64,000 nt of DNA, from contig NZ_JAHFVG010000022.1 in assembly GCF_023264675.1 (NCBI RefSeq), positions 24,528-88,527 on the forward strand. The letters are read 5' to 3'. The notes beneath the pieces are model-generated. The model did no database searches, was not told the origin of the DNA, and saw only the letters and a program-made list of their open reading frames with translations. Within the stretch, counting starts at the first letter, position 1. The number at the start of each line of letters is the position of its first letter. This DNA comes from Rhodococcus sp. (in: high G+C Gram-positive bacteria). Its GTDB lineage: Bacteria; Actinomycetota; Actinomycetes; Mycobacteriales; Mycobacteriaceae. Positions 49,901 through 57,997 of the stretch are shown piece after piece. The translations under genes were made by a program, and so were the position numbers.

Positions 49901-51456
49901 TGGTCGACGGGCAGGGTCGGATAGTGCGGGCCAGCGCCGCCATCGCAGACATGACCGGCTTTCCCTCGGGCTCGCTCGTCGGGCGGGAACTGCGAAGTTT
50001 GTTGAGCCCCATCAGCTCCGACGGCACGGCGACCGAGAACTCGAACTGGCTGCTCACCAAGGCAGACGGACGAGGTGTCCCGATCGCTGTCGAGCAATTG
50101 ACCGACGGTAGTCACCACGACGGCACGGTCATGGTGGTGCACGACAGCACCCGGCTGCGCCGGCTGTCGGCGGAACTGGCGGCATTCGAACAGTTCGATC
50201 AGCAGACCGGTTTGCTGACGAGATCGTTCTTCCGCAGCAGTGCAATCGAATTGGTCGAGTCCGTGCAGAACAACGTCGCTGTTCTGTGGATCGATCTGGA
50301 CGGATTCAAAGAGGTGAACGATCGACTCGGGCACCGAAGCGGTGACCTGGTGCTCGGCGTCATCGCAACGAGGTTGAAACGTGCGGTACGTAAGAACCAC
50401 CTGGTCGGTCGGCTCGGCGGAGACGAATTTGCCGTTCTGGTCAATGCCATCGACGATCTCGACGCGCTCGACAATCTGGTCCACCGCATTCTGTCGTCGA
50501 TACGGGAGCCCGTAGTCATCGACGACACACAAGCGTTCGTATCGGCATCCATCGGCGTTGCAGTGCAACCGCAGGACGGCACCACCGCCGAGGAACTGCT
50601 CCACAATGCCGACGTCGCAATGTATTCCGCGAAGCAGGCCGGCCGAGACCAGCACATCTACTTCACGGCCGAAATGGACCGTGACGCCGATGCCAGGGCA
50701 GCGATGAGGCATCAGCTGGCCGCCGCCGTCCGCCATCGCGACTTCGAGCTGCACTACCAGCCGATCCGCCACGCCGACACCGGTGAGATCGCGATGATCG
50801 AGGCGCTGATTCGCTGGCGCCGCGATGGTGAACTCGTCACGGCAGGCCAATTCATCGATCTTGCAGCCGACACCGGGCAACTCAGAGCACTCGGTCACAT
50901 CGTCCTCGACTGCCTCATTGCCGACGTGGAAACCTTGTACGAGGCAATCGGACCGGATCACCCCCAGGTCGCCGTCAACATGTCGGCGTCCGAACTGCGC
51001 GAGCGCGATCTGATGGACCGACTCCTGTCGTGGCATCCGGCTGCGGGCTTCGAGAAGATCGTCATCGAGGTCACCGAGCACGTCACGCTCGTTCCCGGTG
51101 ACCGAGCCTTCGAAGCTCTCGCCCTCCTGCGACGACTCGGCGCGACAATCAGTATCGACGACTTCGGGACCGGGTACTCGAACCTCGAACTGCTGGGCCA
51201 GCTGAAGCCTGGAATCATCAAGATCGACCGATCGCTGACGGAAAGCGCCGCCGTCGACGAGCGCGGATCGCGGATCCTCGACGCCGCCGTCGGATTGGCC
51301 CATGCACTCGAGACCATCCCGGTCATCGAAGGCGTCGGCAGTGCGGAGTTGTCGGCGGTCGCCGCCCGCACCGGAGCCGAGCTGGTTCAGGGGTACTACC
51401 TCGGGCGGCCGATGCCGCTCGGGCGGATCATCGACTCACTGACCGAACGGGTTTGA
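46954..51456 (+). CDS. CheB-CheR-coiled coil-PAS-GGDEF-EAL fusion protein (about 1500 aa)
   Basis: CheB GGSAGGLDAL / AQHMAP / GTGNDGASGVEAI; CheR VWVPGCASGEEAYTVAMLVADAL; PAS segments; GRLGGDEFAVL; MIEALIRWR; SIDDFGTGYSNLELL; GTG preceded by GAGGGGAGG. Confidence 0.93.
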   Translation: MSSSRGIDSRVIVVGGSAGGLDALSAMLGAAEPGLGWCFVVAQHMAPAGSSGLVSILSRVCALEVVEASDKDLLAPDTVFIAPPGRDIVLDTERIRIETPDIEQRPWPSIDRLFVSAATTFGENSIAVVLSGTGNDGASGVEAIESAGGVVVVQDLSTATFESMPSAAFATGSVDIQAPAADIPGELARFLGTVLPPSASAATTEHADIFEAVPLGDVIGVLHEEAGVDFSGYKTSTLQRQISRRLRLLGLTEIDAYVTYIRETPNEAAALARALLVTVTAFFRDKNVWDGLRGYLDAAIADSDNDQFRVWVPGCASGEEAYTVAMLVADALGISHDDLSGRMKIFATDLDERALDHARTGRFSASEADAIPPRLRQTWTRPVTDGIEILPALREAIVFARHNVAFDPPFPNLDLVSLRNTLIYFQPRLQERVLQLCQFALVPNGLLLLGQSERVPRDDEMFVVVDNEHRLYRRRQHSRLLGLPLGRMIATVKPSRRAEPFDIRSRNSTADGRFYRDIVKAVAPSALILDDRSVLIEVIGDVGQWCIVSEGAHSGNVVDLLKDEYRSAVRAMLSQLRHSSPRMATRSIRTIDGVTQISVTRIESAVDGAGGGSTAGAVVTFDSGPTVDDSVPVDTGRGDADAAQVSAELESVYEALQSTVEDLSSSNEELQALNEELQASSEELQASSEEVQASNEELEATNEELTTLNQELGVRGTELTRANVDLENIQSSLTNGLVLLDLELRVTRYTALAVRLFSLIQSDVGRELAAVPTTIPVPDLADALQTTLAGESRIIELESDDRDLLVQTQPYRGERNDILGAIVVVIDVSEITAERRSRERALANLEMVTESIKATVWQRTSSGDISLLTRRVEDLYGLERPRVIADPSLLVSAVHPEDRDRVASISASAEDSWEMRYRIIRPDGTIRWIDESATLMHPLDGSSPVRVGSAVDVTEQQRLSDEIRAQSTLLSTLFDSDSLGILLVDGQGRIVRASAAIADMTGFPSGSLVGRELRSLLSPISSDGTATENSNWLLTKADGRGVPIAVEQLTDGSHHDGTVMVVHDSTRLRRLSAELAAFEQFDQQTGLLTRSFFRSSAIELVESVQNNVAVLWIDLDGFKEVNDRLGHRSGDLVLGVIATRLKRAVRKNHLVGRLGGDEFAVLVNAIDDLDALDNLVHRILSSIREPVVIDDTQAFVSASIGVAVQPQDGTTAEELLHNADVAMYSAKQAGRDQHIYFTAEMDRDADARAAMRHQLAAAVRHRDFELHYQPIRHADTGEIAMIEALIRWRRDGELVTAGQFIDLAADTGQLRALGHIVLDCLIADVETLYEAIGPDHPQVAVNMSASELRERDLMDRLLSWHPAAGFEKIVIEVTEHVTLVPGDRAFEALALLRRLGATISIDDFGTGYSNLELLGQLKPGIIKIDRSLTESAAVDERGSRILDAAVGLAHALETIPVIEGVGSAELSAVAARTGAELVQGYYLGRPMPLGRIIDSLTERV

Positions 51457-51468
51457 CGGGCTGAGGGG

Positions 51469-52857
51469 CTAGCGGGCTGGTGGGATCAGCGCAGCCAACC
51501 GCGGTTCCCATTCGCTGCGCTGGCCATCGAAGCATCGACCGAGTACCTCGATCATCGCCGCCGGAGCCACCGACGCTCCGGGGGAAGCGCCGAGGAGCCC
51601 GGCGATGGATCCCTCGGCGCCGGTGACGATCTCGGTGCCGAACATCAGCGTTCCCCCGGTGCGCGAACGAGGCTTGATCAGTTGCGCTCGCTGTCCGGCG
51701 GTGATCGGGTACCAGTCCGCCGGGTCGGCATCGGGGTAGAACTTCTGCAGTTCCGCGAACTTCGCCTTCTTCGAGCTGAGAAGCTGTCCGATCAGGTAGC
51801 GCACCAAGGGAAGGTTCTGCAGCCCAACCGACATCAAAATCGGCAGATTCGCCGGGCGTATGGTCGCGAACAGGTCGGAGAGCCGCCCGTGGCGGAGCAA
51901 CCTCGTGCTGAACGTGGCGTATGGGCCGAACATCAACGACTTCGAACCGGCAACCACCCTGCTGTCCAGGTGCGGCAGCGACATCGGCGGGGCGCCGAGT
52001 GACGGCTTTCCATAGACCTTCGCGTTGTGCCGATCCACCACGGACGGTGTGTCGGTCCGGAGAAACTCGGCGCCGAACGGAAAGACACCGTAGCCACGAA
52101 TTTCACGGATCCGCGACTTCTGTAGCAGTCGAAGCGCGTATCCTCCTGCGCCGACGAACACGAACCGAGACCGCACATCGAATTTCTCTCCGGTGGAACG
52201 GATTCGGCCCTTCACCGTCCAGATTCCGCGGGCGTCACGGCTGAGATCCGTCACCTCGTGGCCGGTGCGAATCGACGCACCGCCACTCGCCATCGACTCG
52301 GTCAGGTGAGCGGTGAGTGCACCGAAGTCCACATCCTTCCCGCCCTCGTTCCTGGTGGCCGCGACCCGCTGACGGCGATCGCGCCCCTCCATCAGCAGCG
52401 GCGCCCACCGGCGTACTACCTCGTGGTCTTCGGTGTACTCCATCGAGCTGAACGCTGGACTCACTCGCAACCTCTCCCAACGCCCCCGAAGGTACTCGAT
52501 GTCCTTGTCACCGAAGACGACGTCCATGTGCGGGGCCGGCGTCATCGGTTCGGTGACGCCGAGAGCCGACCAGAACTCCAGCGACAGCTGGAACTGGGCC
52601 GCGATCTCGTGGGTCCTCGCCGGGTCGCCCGGATCCGGCATGTAATTGAGCTCGCACAGTCCCGCATGGCCCGTTCCGGCGTTGTTCCACGCGCCCGAGC
52701 TCTCGCCGGCGAGATGGTCGAGCCGTTCGAAGAGCGCAATCGATCTGTCCGGCAGGACCTTTCCCAGTATCGCACCGAGCGTTGCGGACATGATCCCTCC
52801 ACCGATCAGTACGACGTCGAGGATCTCCGAGTGCGCGTGGGTCGAATGTGAGGTCAT
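51469..52857 (-). CDS. mqo: Malate:quinone oxidoreductase
   Basis: DVVLIGGGIMSATLGAILGKVLPDRSIALFERLDHLAGESSGAWNNAGTGHAGLCELNYMP. Confidence 0.96.
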   Translation of the reverse strand: MTSHSTHAHSEILDVVLIGGGIMSATLGAILGKVLPDRSIALFERLDHLAGESSGAWNNAGTGHAGLCELNYMPDPGDPARTHEIAAQFQLSLEFWSALGVTEPMTPAPHMDVVFGDKDIEYLRGRWERLRVSPAFSSMEYTEDHEVVRRWAPLLMEGRDRRQRVAATRNEGGKDVDFGALTAHLTESMASGGASIRTGHEVTDLSRDARGIWTVKGRIRSTGEKFDVRSRFVFVGAGGYALRLLQKSRIREIRGYGVFPFGAEFLRTDTPSVVDRHNAKVYGKPSLGAPPMSLPHLDSRVVAGSKSLMFGPYATFSTRLLRHGRLSDLFATIRPANLPILMSVGLQNLPLVRYLIGQLLSSKKAKFAELQKFYPDADPADWYPITAGQRAQLIKPRSRTGGTLMFGTEIVTGAEGSIAGLLGASPGASVAPAAMIEVLGRCFDGQRSEWEPRLAALIPPAR

Positions 52858-52912
52858 GATCGAATCGTGTCGCATCCCCATCGATCCGTCCAATGAAATC
52901 TTGGCTCGATTA

Positions 52913-52930
52913 TCATCCGTTTATGGATGA
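52913..52930. promoter_or_regulatory. Inverted repeat TCATCC-GTTTAT-GGATGA spanning the LysR start codon
   Basis: Perfect 6-bp arms in the mqo/lysR divergent intergenic region. Confidence 0.45.
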
Positions 52931-53801
52931 ATCGGTAGTTCACCTTCTGTCCGCATTCGACGCCGTCGCCACAACCGGACACGTCACCCGCGCTTCGGAG
53001 ATGCTGGACGTCCCGCAGTCGTCGGTCAGCAGGCGACTCAAAGCACTCGAGAGAATTCTCGGAGTCGATCTGTTCCATCCGGTCGGACGTGGAGTCGCCC
53101 TCACAACGTCCGGCCGCGAATTTCATTCGCGAACCCACGATGCCGTGCGTGCCCTGGAAGATGCGGCGGCTGCCGTCAGATCGGACGCCGATCCAGACGG
53201 AGGTCTCGTCCGATTCGGCTTTCCACTGACACTCGGCTCGCTCGCGATCTCGAAGTTGTTGGCCGACTTTCACAGTGCTGCCCCAAGGGTACGAGTCCAC
53301 CTCGTCCAGGCACACGGCGAGGCCCTCGGAGACATGCTCCGTGACGGCAGACTCGATCTTGCCGTCATGATCCCGCCGCCCGACGACCTCGACACCACGA
53401 TCCTCGGTAGCCAGCGAATACTGCTGCACGTGCCGACAGGCCATCGGCTCGCCGGCCGCGACGAGGTAGACGTCGCCGAACTGTCCGAATTTTCCTTCGT
53501 AGCAAGCCCGAAAAGCTTTAACCTGCGCTCGATCCTGGACGACTGGTGCTCCGATGCCGGATTCGTGCCACGAGTTCCGTTCGAGATCAACGAGATCGAC
53601 ACGATCCGCGCGCTTGTCGGAAGCGGGCTCGGTATCGCGCTACTGCCGGCGGGAGATTCGGCGAACGGTAGCGTCGTGGCCGTTCCGCTGTCCGGACACC
53701 GAGCCCGCAATGTGGGTCTCGCCTCGGGTCGATATCGCGCTACCGCCGCAGTCGCGCGCTTCAGGAAGCACGTCGTGAACTACCCCATGCGGCTCGATTA
53801 G
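52923..53801 (+). CDS. LysR-family transcriptional regulator
   Basis: VVHLLSAFDAVATTGHVTRASEMLDVPQSSVSRRLKALERILGVDLFHPVGRGVALT. Confidence 0.92.
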   Translation: MDESVVHLLSAFDAVATTGHVTRASEMLDVPQSSVSRRLKALERILGVDLFHPVGRGVALTTSGREFHSRTHDAVRALEDAAAAVRSDADPDGGLVRFGFPLTLGSLAISKLLADFHSAAPRVRVHLVQAHGEALGDMLRDGRLDLAVMIPPPDDLDTTILGSQRILLHVPTGHRLAGRDEVDVAELSEFSFVASPKSFNLRSILDDWCSDAGFVPRVPFEINEIDTIRALVGSGLGIALLPAGDSANGSVVAVPLSGHRARNVGLASGRYRATAAVARFRKHVVNYPMRLD

Positions 53802-53863
53802 TTTTCCATACTTCCCTATTGCCGGATTATGCGGTACTTTAACGAGTATTACGGAGGTAGCAG

Positions 53864-54715
53864 ATGACGCGCATCTACACATCGGACAGGGGCGCTGCGG
53901 CAGTGCGCGAGCGCTATCGGCAGATACTGAGCAGGTGGCCGGTCCCGATGGAACAACTGCGGATCGACACCCGGCACGGTGCAACGTTCGTGGTGGCTTC
54001 CGGCCCTGCAGGTGCTCCACCTCTCGTGCTGTTGCACGGCTCGGGAGCGAACGCCGCCACCTGGTCTGCTGATATCGCCTCGTGGGCAACGCGATTCCGC
54101 GTCTACGCCGTTGACCTACTGGGGGAGGCCGGCGGTAGCGACCCCGTACGTTTGCCTCTCGATTCCGACGACATCGCATCATGGTTGGACGACGTCCTCG
54201 ACGGACTCCACATCGACGAAGCATCCTTCGTCGGAATGTCGCTGGGTGGATGGACCGCGCTCGACTACGCCGTTCGGCGGCCATCGAGGGTGACGCGCCT
54301 GTCTCTGCTGTGCCCCGGGGGCATCGGCCGACAGACCATGGGATGGCTGCCGAAGGTGATGCTGCTGAAGATGTTCGGCACGCGAGGCAGGCGACGTACG
54401 GTTTCCCTCGTCACCGGGCTCGACGACGCCCGCCACTCGTCGATCCTGGACGAGGTCGTGCTGGTCTTCGAGCACTTCAGGCCTCGAACGGAGAAGCTAC
54501 CGATCTTCTCCGACGACGACCTGCGTGGGCTGCCCATGCCGGTCCAACTGATCGTCGGCGATCGTGACGCGATGATGGATTCTGCCGAAACGGCTCGTCG
54601 AGTGAGCGCGTTGGTGCCGAGTTCCGTCGTCACCGTCCTGCCGGACACCGGCCATGCCATCCTCGGCCAAACGGCGGCGGTGCTGGAGTTCTCGGTGTCG
54701 ACACGGAAGGCGTGA
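53864..54715 (+). CDS. Alpha/beta-hydrolase
   Basis: PPLVLLHGSGANAATWSADIASWA; ASFVGMSLGGWTALDYAVRRP; VTVLPDTGHAIL. Confidence 0.92.
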   Translation: MTRIYTSDRGAAAVRERYRQILSRWPVPMEQLRIDTRHGATFVVASGPAGAPPLVLLHGSGANAATWSADIASWATRFRVYAVDLLGEAGGSDPVRLPLDSDDIASWLDDVLDGLHIDEASFVGMSLGGWTALDYAVRRPSRVTRLSLLCPGGIGRQTMGWLPKVMLLKMFGTRGRRRTVSLVTGLDDARHSSILDEVVLVFEHFRPRTEKLPIFSDDDLRGLPMPVQLIVGDRDAMMDSAETARRVSALVPSSVVTVLPDTGHAILGQTAAVLEFSVSTRKA

Positions 54716-54720
54716 AGTCC

Positions 54721-55305
54721 TCACCGCTGAAGCCGCAATCCCGACGAAAGTTTCACTTGCACAGCACCATCGGATCTGACGACCGAGACAACGGTTTCAC
54801 GCAGAATGAGATAGGCGTCGTGCAGCGGCACCTCGATCGGCAGCACGGATCCGTTGGAGAACTCGATACCGCCTCCGCGCCCCACTGTCAGTCGAACGAC
54901 GGTCGATCCCTCGGCTATCGCCCCCGGGACCGGGCTCGGAGGCGACGAGTGCGACGTTGCATCATTGGTTTCGACCTCGCCGCCGGCAAGACAGACCACG
55001 AGAGCGCCGTCTGCTCCGGTGAACTCCCATGACTCGACCTCCGCTCGCGGGGCTGCCGAGACCGAGGTTCCGTCGTCGAATTCGATCAGTAGACCACCGT
55101 CGTTCGAGATCTCGGCCGAAGTGCAAGCAGCACCGGATAATTCGACGACGCGCCTGAGGCCTTCGAACTGATTGTCCTCGTCGTACACGACCCCGTCGAC
55201 GGAGAATTCACTGAACGCGACGGTCGAGCCGTCATCGAACTCGAGGCTCAGATCGAAATCGAGGTGGATGCGTCTCACGTGGCGAGAACGTAGATTCAGT
55301 TCCAT
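54721..55305 (-). CDS. Hypothetical protein with repeated LEF(D/S)(D/N)G(S/T) units (DUF6188-like)
   Basis: LSLEFDDGSTVAFSEF / LLIEFDDGTSVSAA / GGIEFSNGSVLPIE internal repeats. Confidence 0.6.
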   Translation of the reverse strand: MELNLRSRHVRRIHLDFDLSLEFDDGSTVAFSEFSVDGVVYDEDNQFEGLRRVVELSGAACTSAEISNDGGLLIEFDDGTSVSAAPRAEVESWEFTGADGALVVCLAGGEVETNDATSHSSPPSPVPGAIAEGSTVVRLTVGRGGGIEFSNGSVLPIEVPLHDAYLILRETVVSVVRSDGAVQVKLSSGLRLQR

Positions 55306-55311
55306 CGTCGC

Positions 55312-56079
55312 TCAGGCGAAGAGGAACTGTAGTTCGACGGCTCGGGCGAACTGCGCCCCCAGATCGATCTGATCCGGAGCAGGCTGCAGCACGATGGTGG
55401 TAGCACCTGCATCGACCCAGCGCTTCAGGTGATCGGCCGTCGCCGGTGCAGCGGTGGGGCTGTCGACATAGACGACGATGTCGTGATCGGAACCGGCTCC
55501 GATGTGACCGCGCGCAATGCCCACTTGTTCGGGGCTGGTCTCGCTGGTCAATATCGTCCCGGAACTGATCTCACCGCTCAGCGCAAGCGTTTTCGGTCCG
55601 GTCGCGCCGACCAGCAGAGGTGGGGGTGTCATCGGAGGCCAATCCAATCGCACGTTGCTCAGTTTCACGTAGCGGCCGTCGACATCGACCGTGCCACCGT
55701 CGAGCAGGGTCTCGAGCGCCGCCATCTGCTCGCGCAACAATGTCAGCGGAGATGCGACCCGCGCACCGACCTGTTCCATCCAGTTCTGGACGCCGTGTCC
55801 CAGACCGACCCTGATCCGCCCCGGGTACAGACGGGCGAGCGTGGCGATCTCCATCGCCGTCGAAGCGATGTTACGCAACGGAGTCGGCAGCACTCCGATA
55901 CCGACCCGGGCTCGGTCGGTGACGGCGAGAACGGCAGCTGCCGTGGCAATTCCACCGGAGAAGAAGCAGTCCTCCCACAACCACAGCTCATCGACTCCTA
56001 CATCATCCGCTTCGCGTGCCGCTGCAACGATGCTTTCCGGTGGGAGTTCGGGACGCAACACGACGCCGATGCCAGTCAT
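55312..56079 (-). CDS. LLM-class (luciferase-like) flavin/F420-dependent oxidoreductase
   Basis: DDVGVDELWLWEDCFFSGGIATAAAVLAVTDRARVGIGVLPTPLRNIASTAMEIATLARLYPGRIRVGLGHGVQNWMEQVG. Confidence 0.92.
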   Translation of the reverse strand: MTGIGVVLRPELPPESIVAAAREADDVGVDELWLWEDCFFSGGIATAAAVLAVTDRARVGIGVLPTPLRNIASTAMEIATLARLYPGRIRVGLGHGVQNWMEQVGARVASPLTLLREQMAALETLLDGGTVDVDGRYVKLSNVRLDWPPMTPPPLLVGATGPKTLALSGEISSGTILTSETSPEQVGIARGHIGAGSDHDIVVYVDSPTAAPATADHLKRWVDAGATTIVLQPAPDQIDLGAQFARAVELQFLFA

Positions 56080-56185
56080 GTACCGAAGTCTAACGAAACC
56101 GGTGGACAGGCAGAGTCAGACCGACGAAGCTGGAGGTGAGCGCCCCCAACCTCCGGAAACGAACTCCAGACGAAGAGGAACCACA

Positions 56186-56899
56186 GTGCCAGCACCGAGC
56201 GGACCGCGAGTGATACTTCCCGTCGAACCGGTCGAGCCGGTAACCCGCGGAAATCTCGACCTCTTTCTACCGGACGCAGAACTCCCGGCACCGAGCGTCC
56301 TCCTCGTCCACGGCATGTATCCGTCGAAACCCGCAGTGACGCCTCGTTACTCGAACTTCTATCACGACTATGCAAGTCATCTCGCACGGCGGGGAATCGT
56401 CGTCGGATTGTTCGATCACGAGCTCACCGACGGCCCACGGTACGACGAAGCACTCGCCACCGTCGACTCGGCCGTGGAACACTTCCGTTCTCTTCCCGAG
56501 ACGGACGCCGACGCCGTCGGGCTCTGGTTCTTCTCCGGCAGTGGACCACTGGTCTACCCGTTTCTGGCCGACCCTCCGCCGTGGCTTCGATGCGTCGAGC
56601 TGACCTATCCGGTCCTGCCGGGAGCCGGGACCCCCGGTTGGCTGCCGCCCGAGGCCGTGGTGCCTGGAATCGCGGTCGTCCCCACCTACCTCACGCTGGT
56701 GGAGAACGAGATTCCGGTGTACGTGTCGGGCCAGCAGGAATTCCTGGCGCGTGCCGCGGAGATCGATGCGCCCCTGAATGTTCGAACCCTGAGCGGTGCG
56801 GGCCACGGATTCGACCTGCTGCTGGACACACCCGCCACCAGAGCCGCGGTGGCCGATGGACTCGACTGGATGGCCGACACAGTGGCCTCCCGCGAGTAA
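56186..56899 (+). CDS. Dienelactone hydrolase-like alpha/beta-hydrolase
   Basis: APSVLLVHGMYPSKPAVTPRYSNFYHDYASHLARRGIVVGLFDHE; GLWFFSGSGPLVYPFL; SGAGHGFDLLLD; GTG start. Confidence 0.75.
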   Translation: MPAPSGPRVILPVEPVEPVTRGNLDLFLPDAELPAPSVLLVHGMYPSKPAVTPRYSNFYHDYASHLARRGIVVGLFDHELTDGPRYDEALATVDSAVEHFRSLPETDADAVGLWFFSGSGPLVYPFLADPPPWLRCVELTYPVLPGAGTPGWLPPEAVVPGIAVVPTYLTLVENEIPVYVSGQQEFLARAAEIDAPLNVRTLSGAGHGFDLLLDTPATRAAVADGLDWMADTVASRE

Positions 56900-56909
56900 C
56901 GTCCGAGGG

Positions 56910-57479
56910 ATGGACGCGAACAACTTCCTCGATGTCGTTCAGACCAATCCGGTGATCGTCGGCATCCTCGATCGAGCCGCCGAGCTGGAGCTACCGGACT
57001 GGTATCTGACCGCCGGCGGACTGTTCCAGACCGTGTGGAACCATCAGGCCGGACGTGACCCGCAGGCCGGTATTCGCGACTACGACTTCTTCTACTTCGA
57101 CGACTCGGATCTCTCCTACGAGGCCGAGGATGCGGTAATCATCCGCGCGGCATCGGTTTTCAGTGATATCCCGGTCGACATCGAAGTGCGCAACGAAGCA
57201 CGCGTGCACCTGTGGTACGAGGAGCATTTCGGCTCACCGCTGCGGCCTTTCATCAGCACCGAGGATGCCATCGACCACTTCGTGTCCACCACGTGCTGCT
57301 TCGGAGTACGCACCGAAGCCGACGGCACTCGGCGCGTCTACGCGCCATACGGATACGACGACTTGGAGTCCGGAATCGTTCGACCGAACCCCCGATTGCC
57401 GATGCGCCACGTCTACGAATCCAAAGCGGCCCGGTGGACGTCGGAATGGCCTGCCCTGACCGTGCTGCCCTGGGAGTAG
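56910..57479 (+). CDS. Nucleotidyltransferase family protein (COG3575-like)
   Basis: LPDWYLTAGGLFQTVWNHQAGRDPQAGIRDYDFFYFDDSDLSYEAEDAVI. Confidence 0.85.
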   Translation: MDANNFLDVVQTNPVIVGILDRAAELELPDWYLTAGGLFQTVWNHQAGRDPQAGIRDYDFFYFDDSDLSYEAEDAVIIRAASVFSDIPVDIEVRNEARVHLWYEEHFGSPLRPFISTEDAIDHFVSTTCCFGVRTEADGTRRVYAPYGYDDLESGIVRPNPRLPMRHVYESKAARWTSEWPALTVLPWE

Positions 57480-57997
57480 AACGTCGCGGGATCGATGTCG
57501 GCGAGCGGGATTCGAACTGCGGTGGATCCATATCCGGGATCGAACCCCCTCAGGGCCAATGCCAACCGTGGATTCTCGTCGAGGCGCCTCGCGACCTCGA
57601 AGTAGGTCGCCAGGATGTGGACACACGGGCGCGTGCGCTGGGCGCAGTCGCACGTCGGGGCCACGTCGTCGGCCGACGGTGCAACGGGAACGCCTCGCTC
57701 GAGCAGCTCGGCGTGCAGCGCATCGGGCAGGTCACCTCCGGCTGCGCCGACCACCTCCGCCGCCGCCGCCGATTGTCGAGCATCCCAGAGCGGGCACGTC
57801 AGCGTCACGTGGCTGATCTTCCGTCCCTCGAACGACGCGGTCACCGACCCCGCCGTCAGGACCAGATCGCCGACGCCGTCGTTCCTGGCCAACGACCGGG
57901 CGCGAGGGACAGCGGGATTCGGCCGAGTGATCGATGTCGGCTGGGCGAGTCGGATCCACTCTCGTCCCCATGCCGTCACGCCGAATTCGTCGGTCAT
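57413..57997 (-). CDS. SWIM zinc finger protein
   Basis: PTCDCAQRTRPCVHILATYFEVARRLDENP CxC...CxH SWIM motif; overlaps upstream SNF2 gene. Confidence 0.85.
   Translation of the reverse strand: MTDEFGVTAWGREWIRLAQPTSITRPNPAVPRARSLARNDGVGDLVLTAGSVTASFEGRKISHVTLTCPLWDARQSAAAAEVVGAAGGDLPDALHAELLERGVPVAPSADDVAPTCDCAQRTRPCVHILATYFEVARRLDENPRLALALRGFDPGYGSTAVRIPLADIDPATFYSQGSTVRAGHSDVHRAALDS

Noticed and set aside
49780-51303. 507-aa minus-strand ORF within the GGDEF-EAL region
   Set aside because: Antisense shadow of the fusion protein
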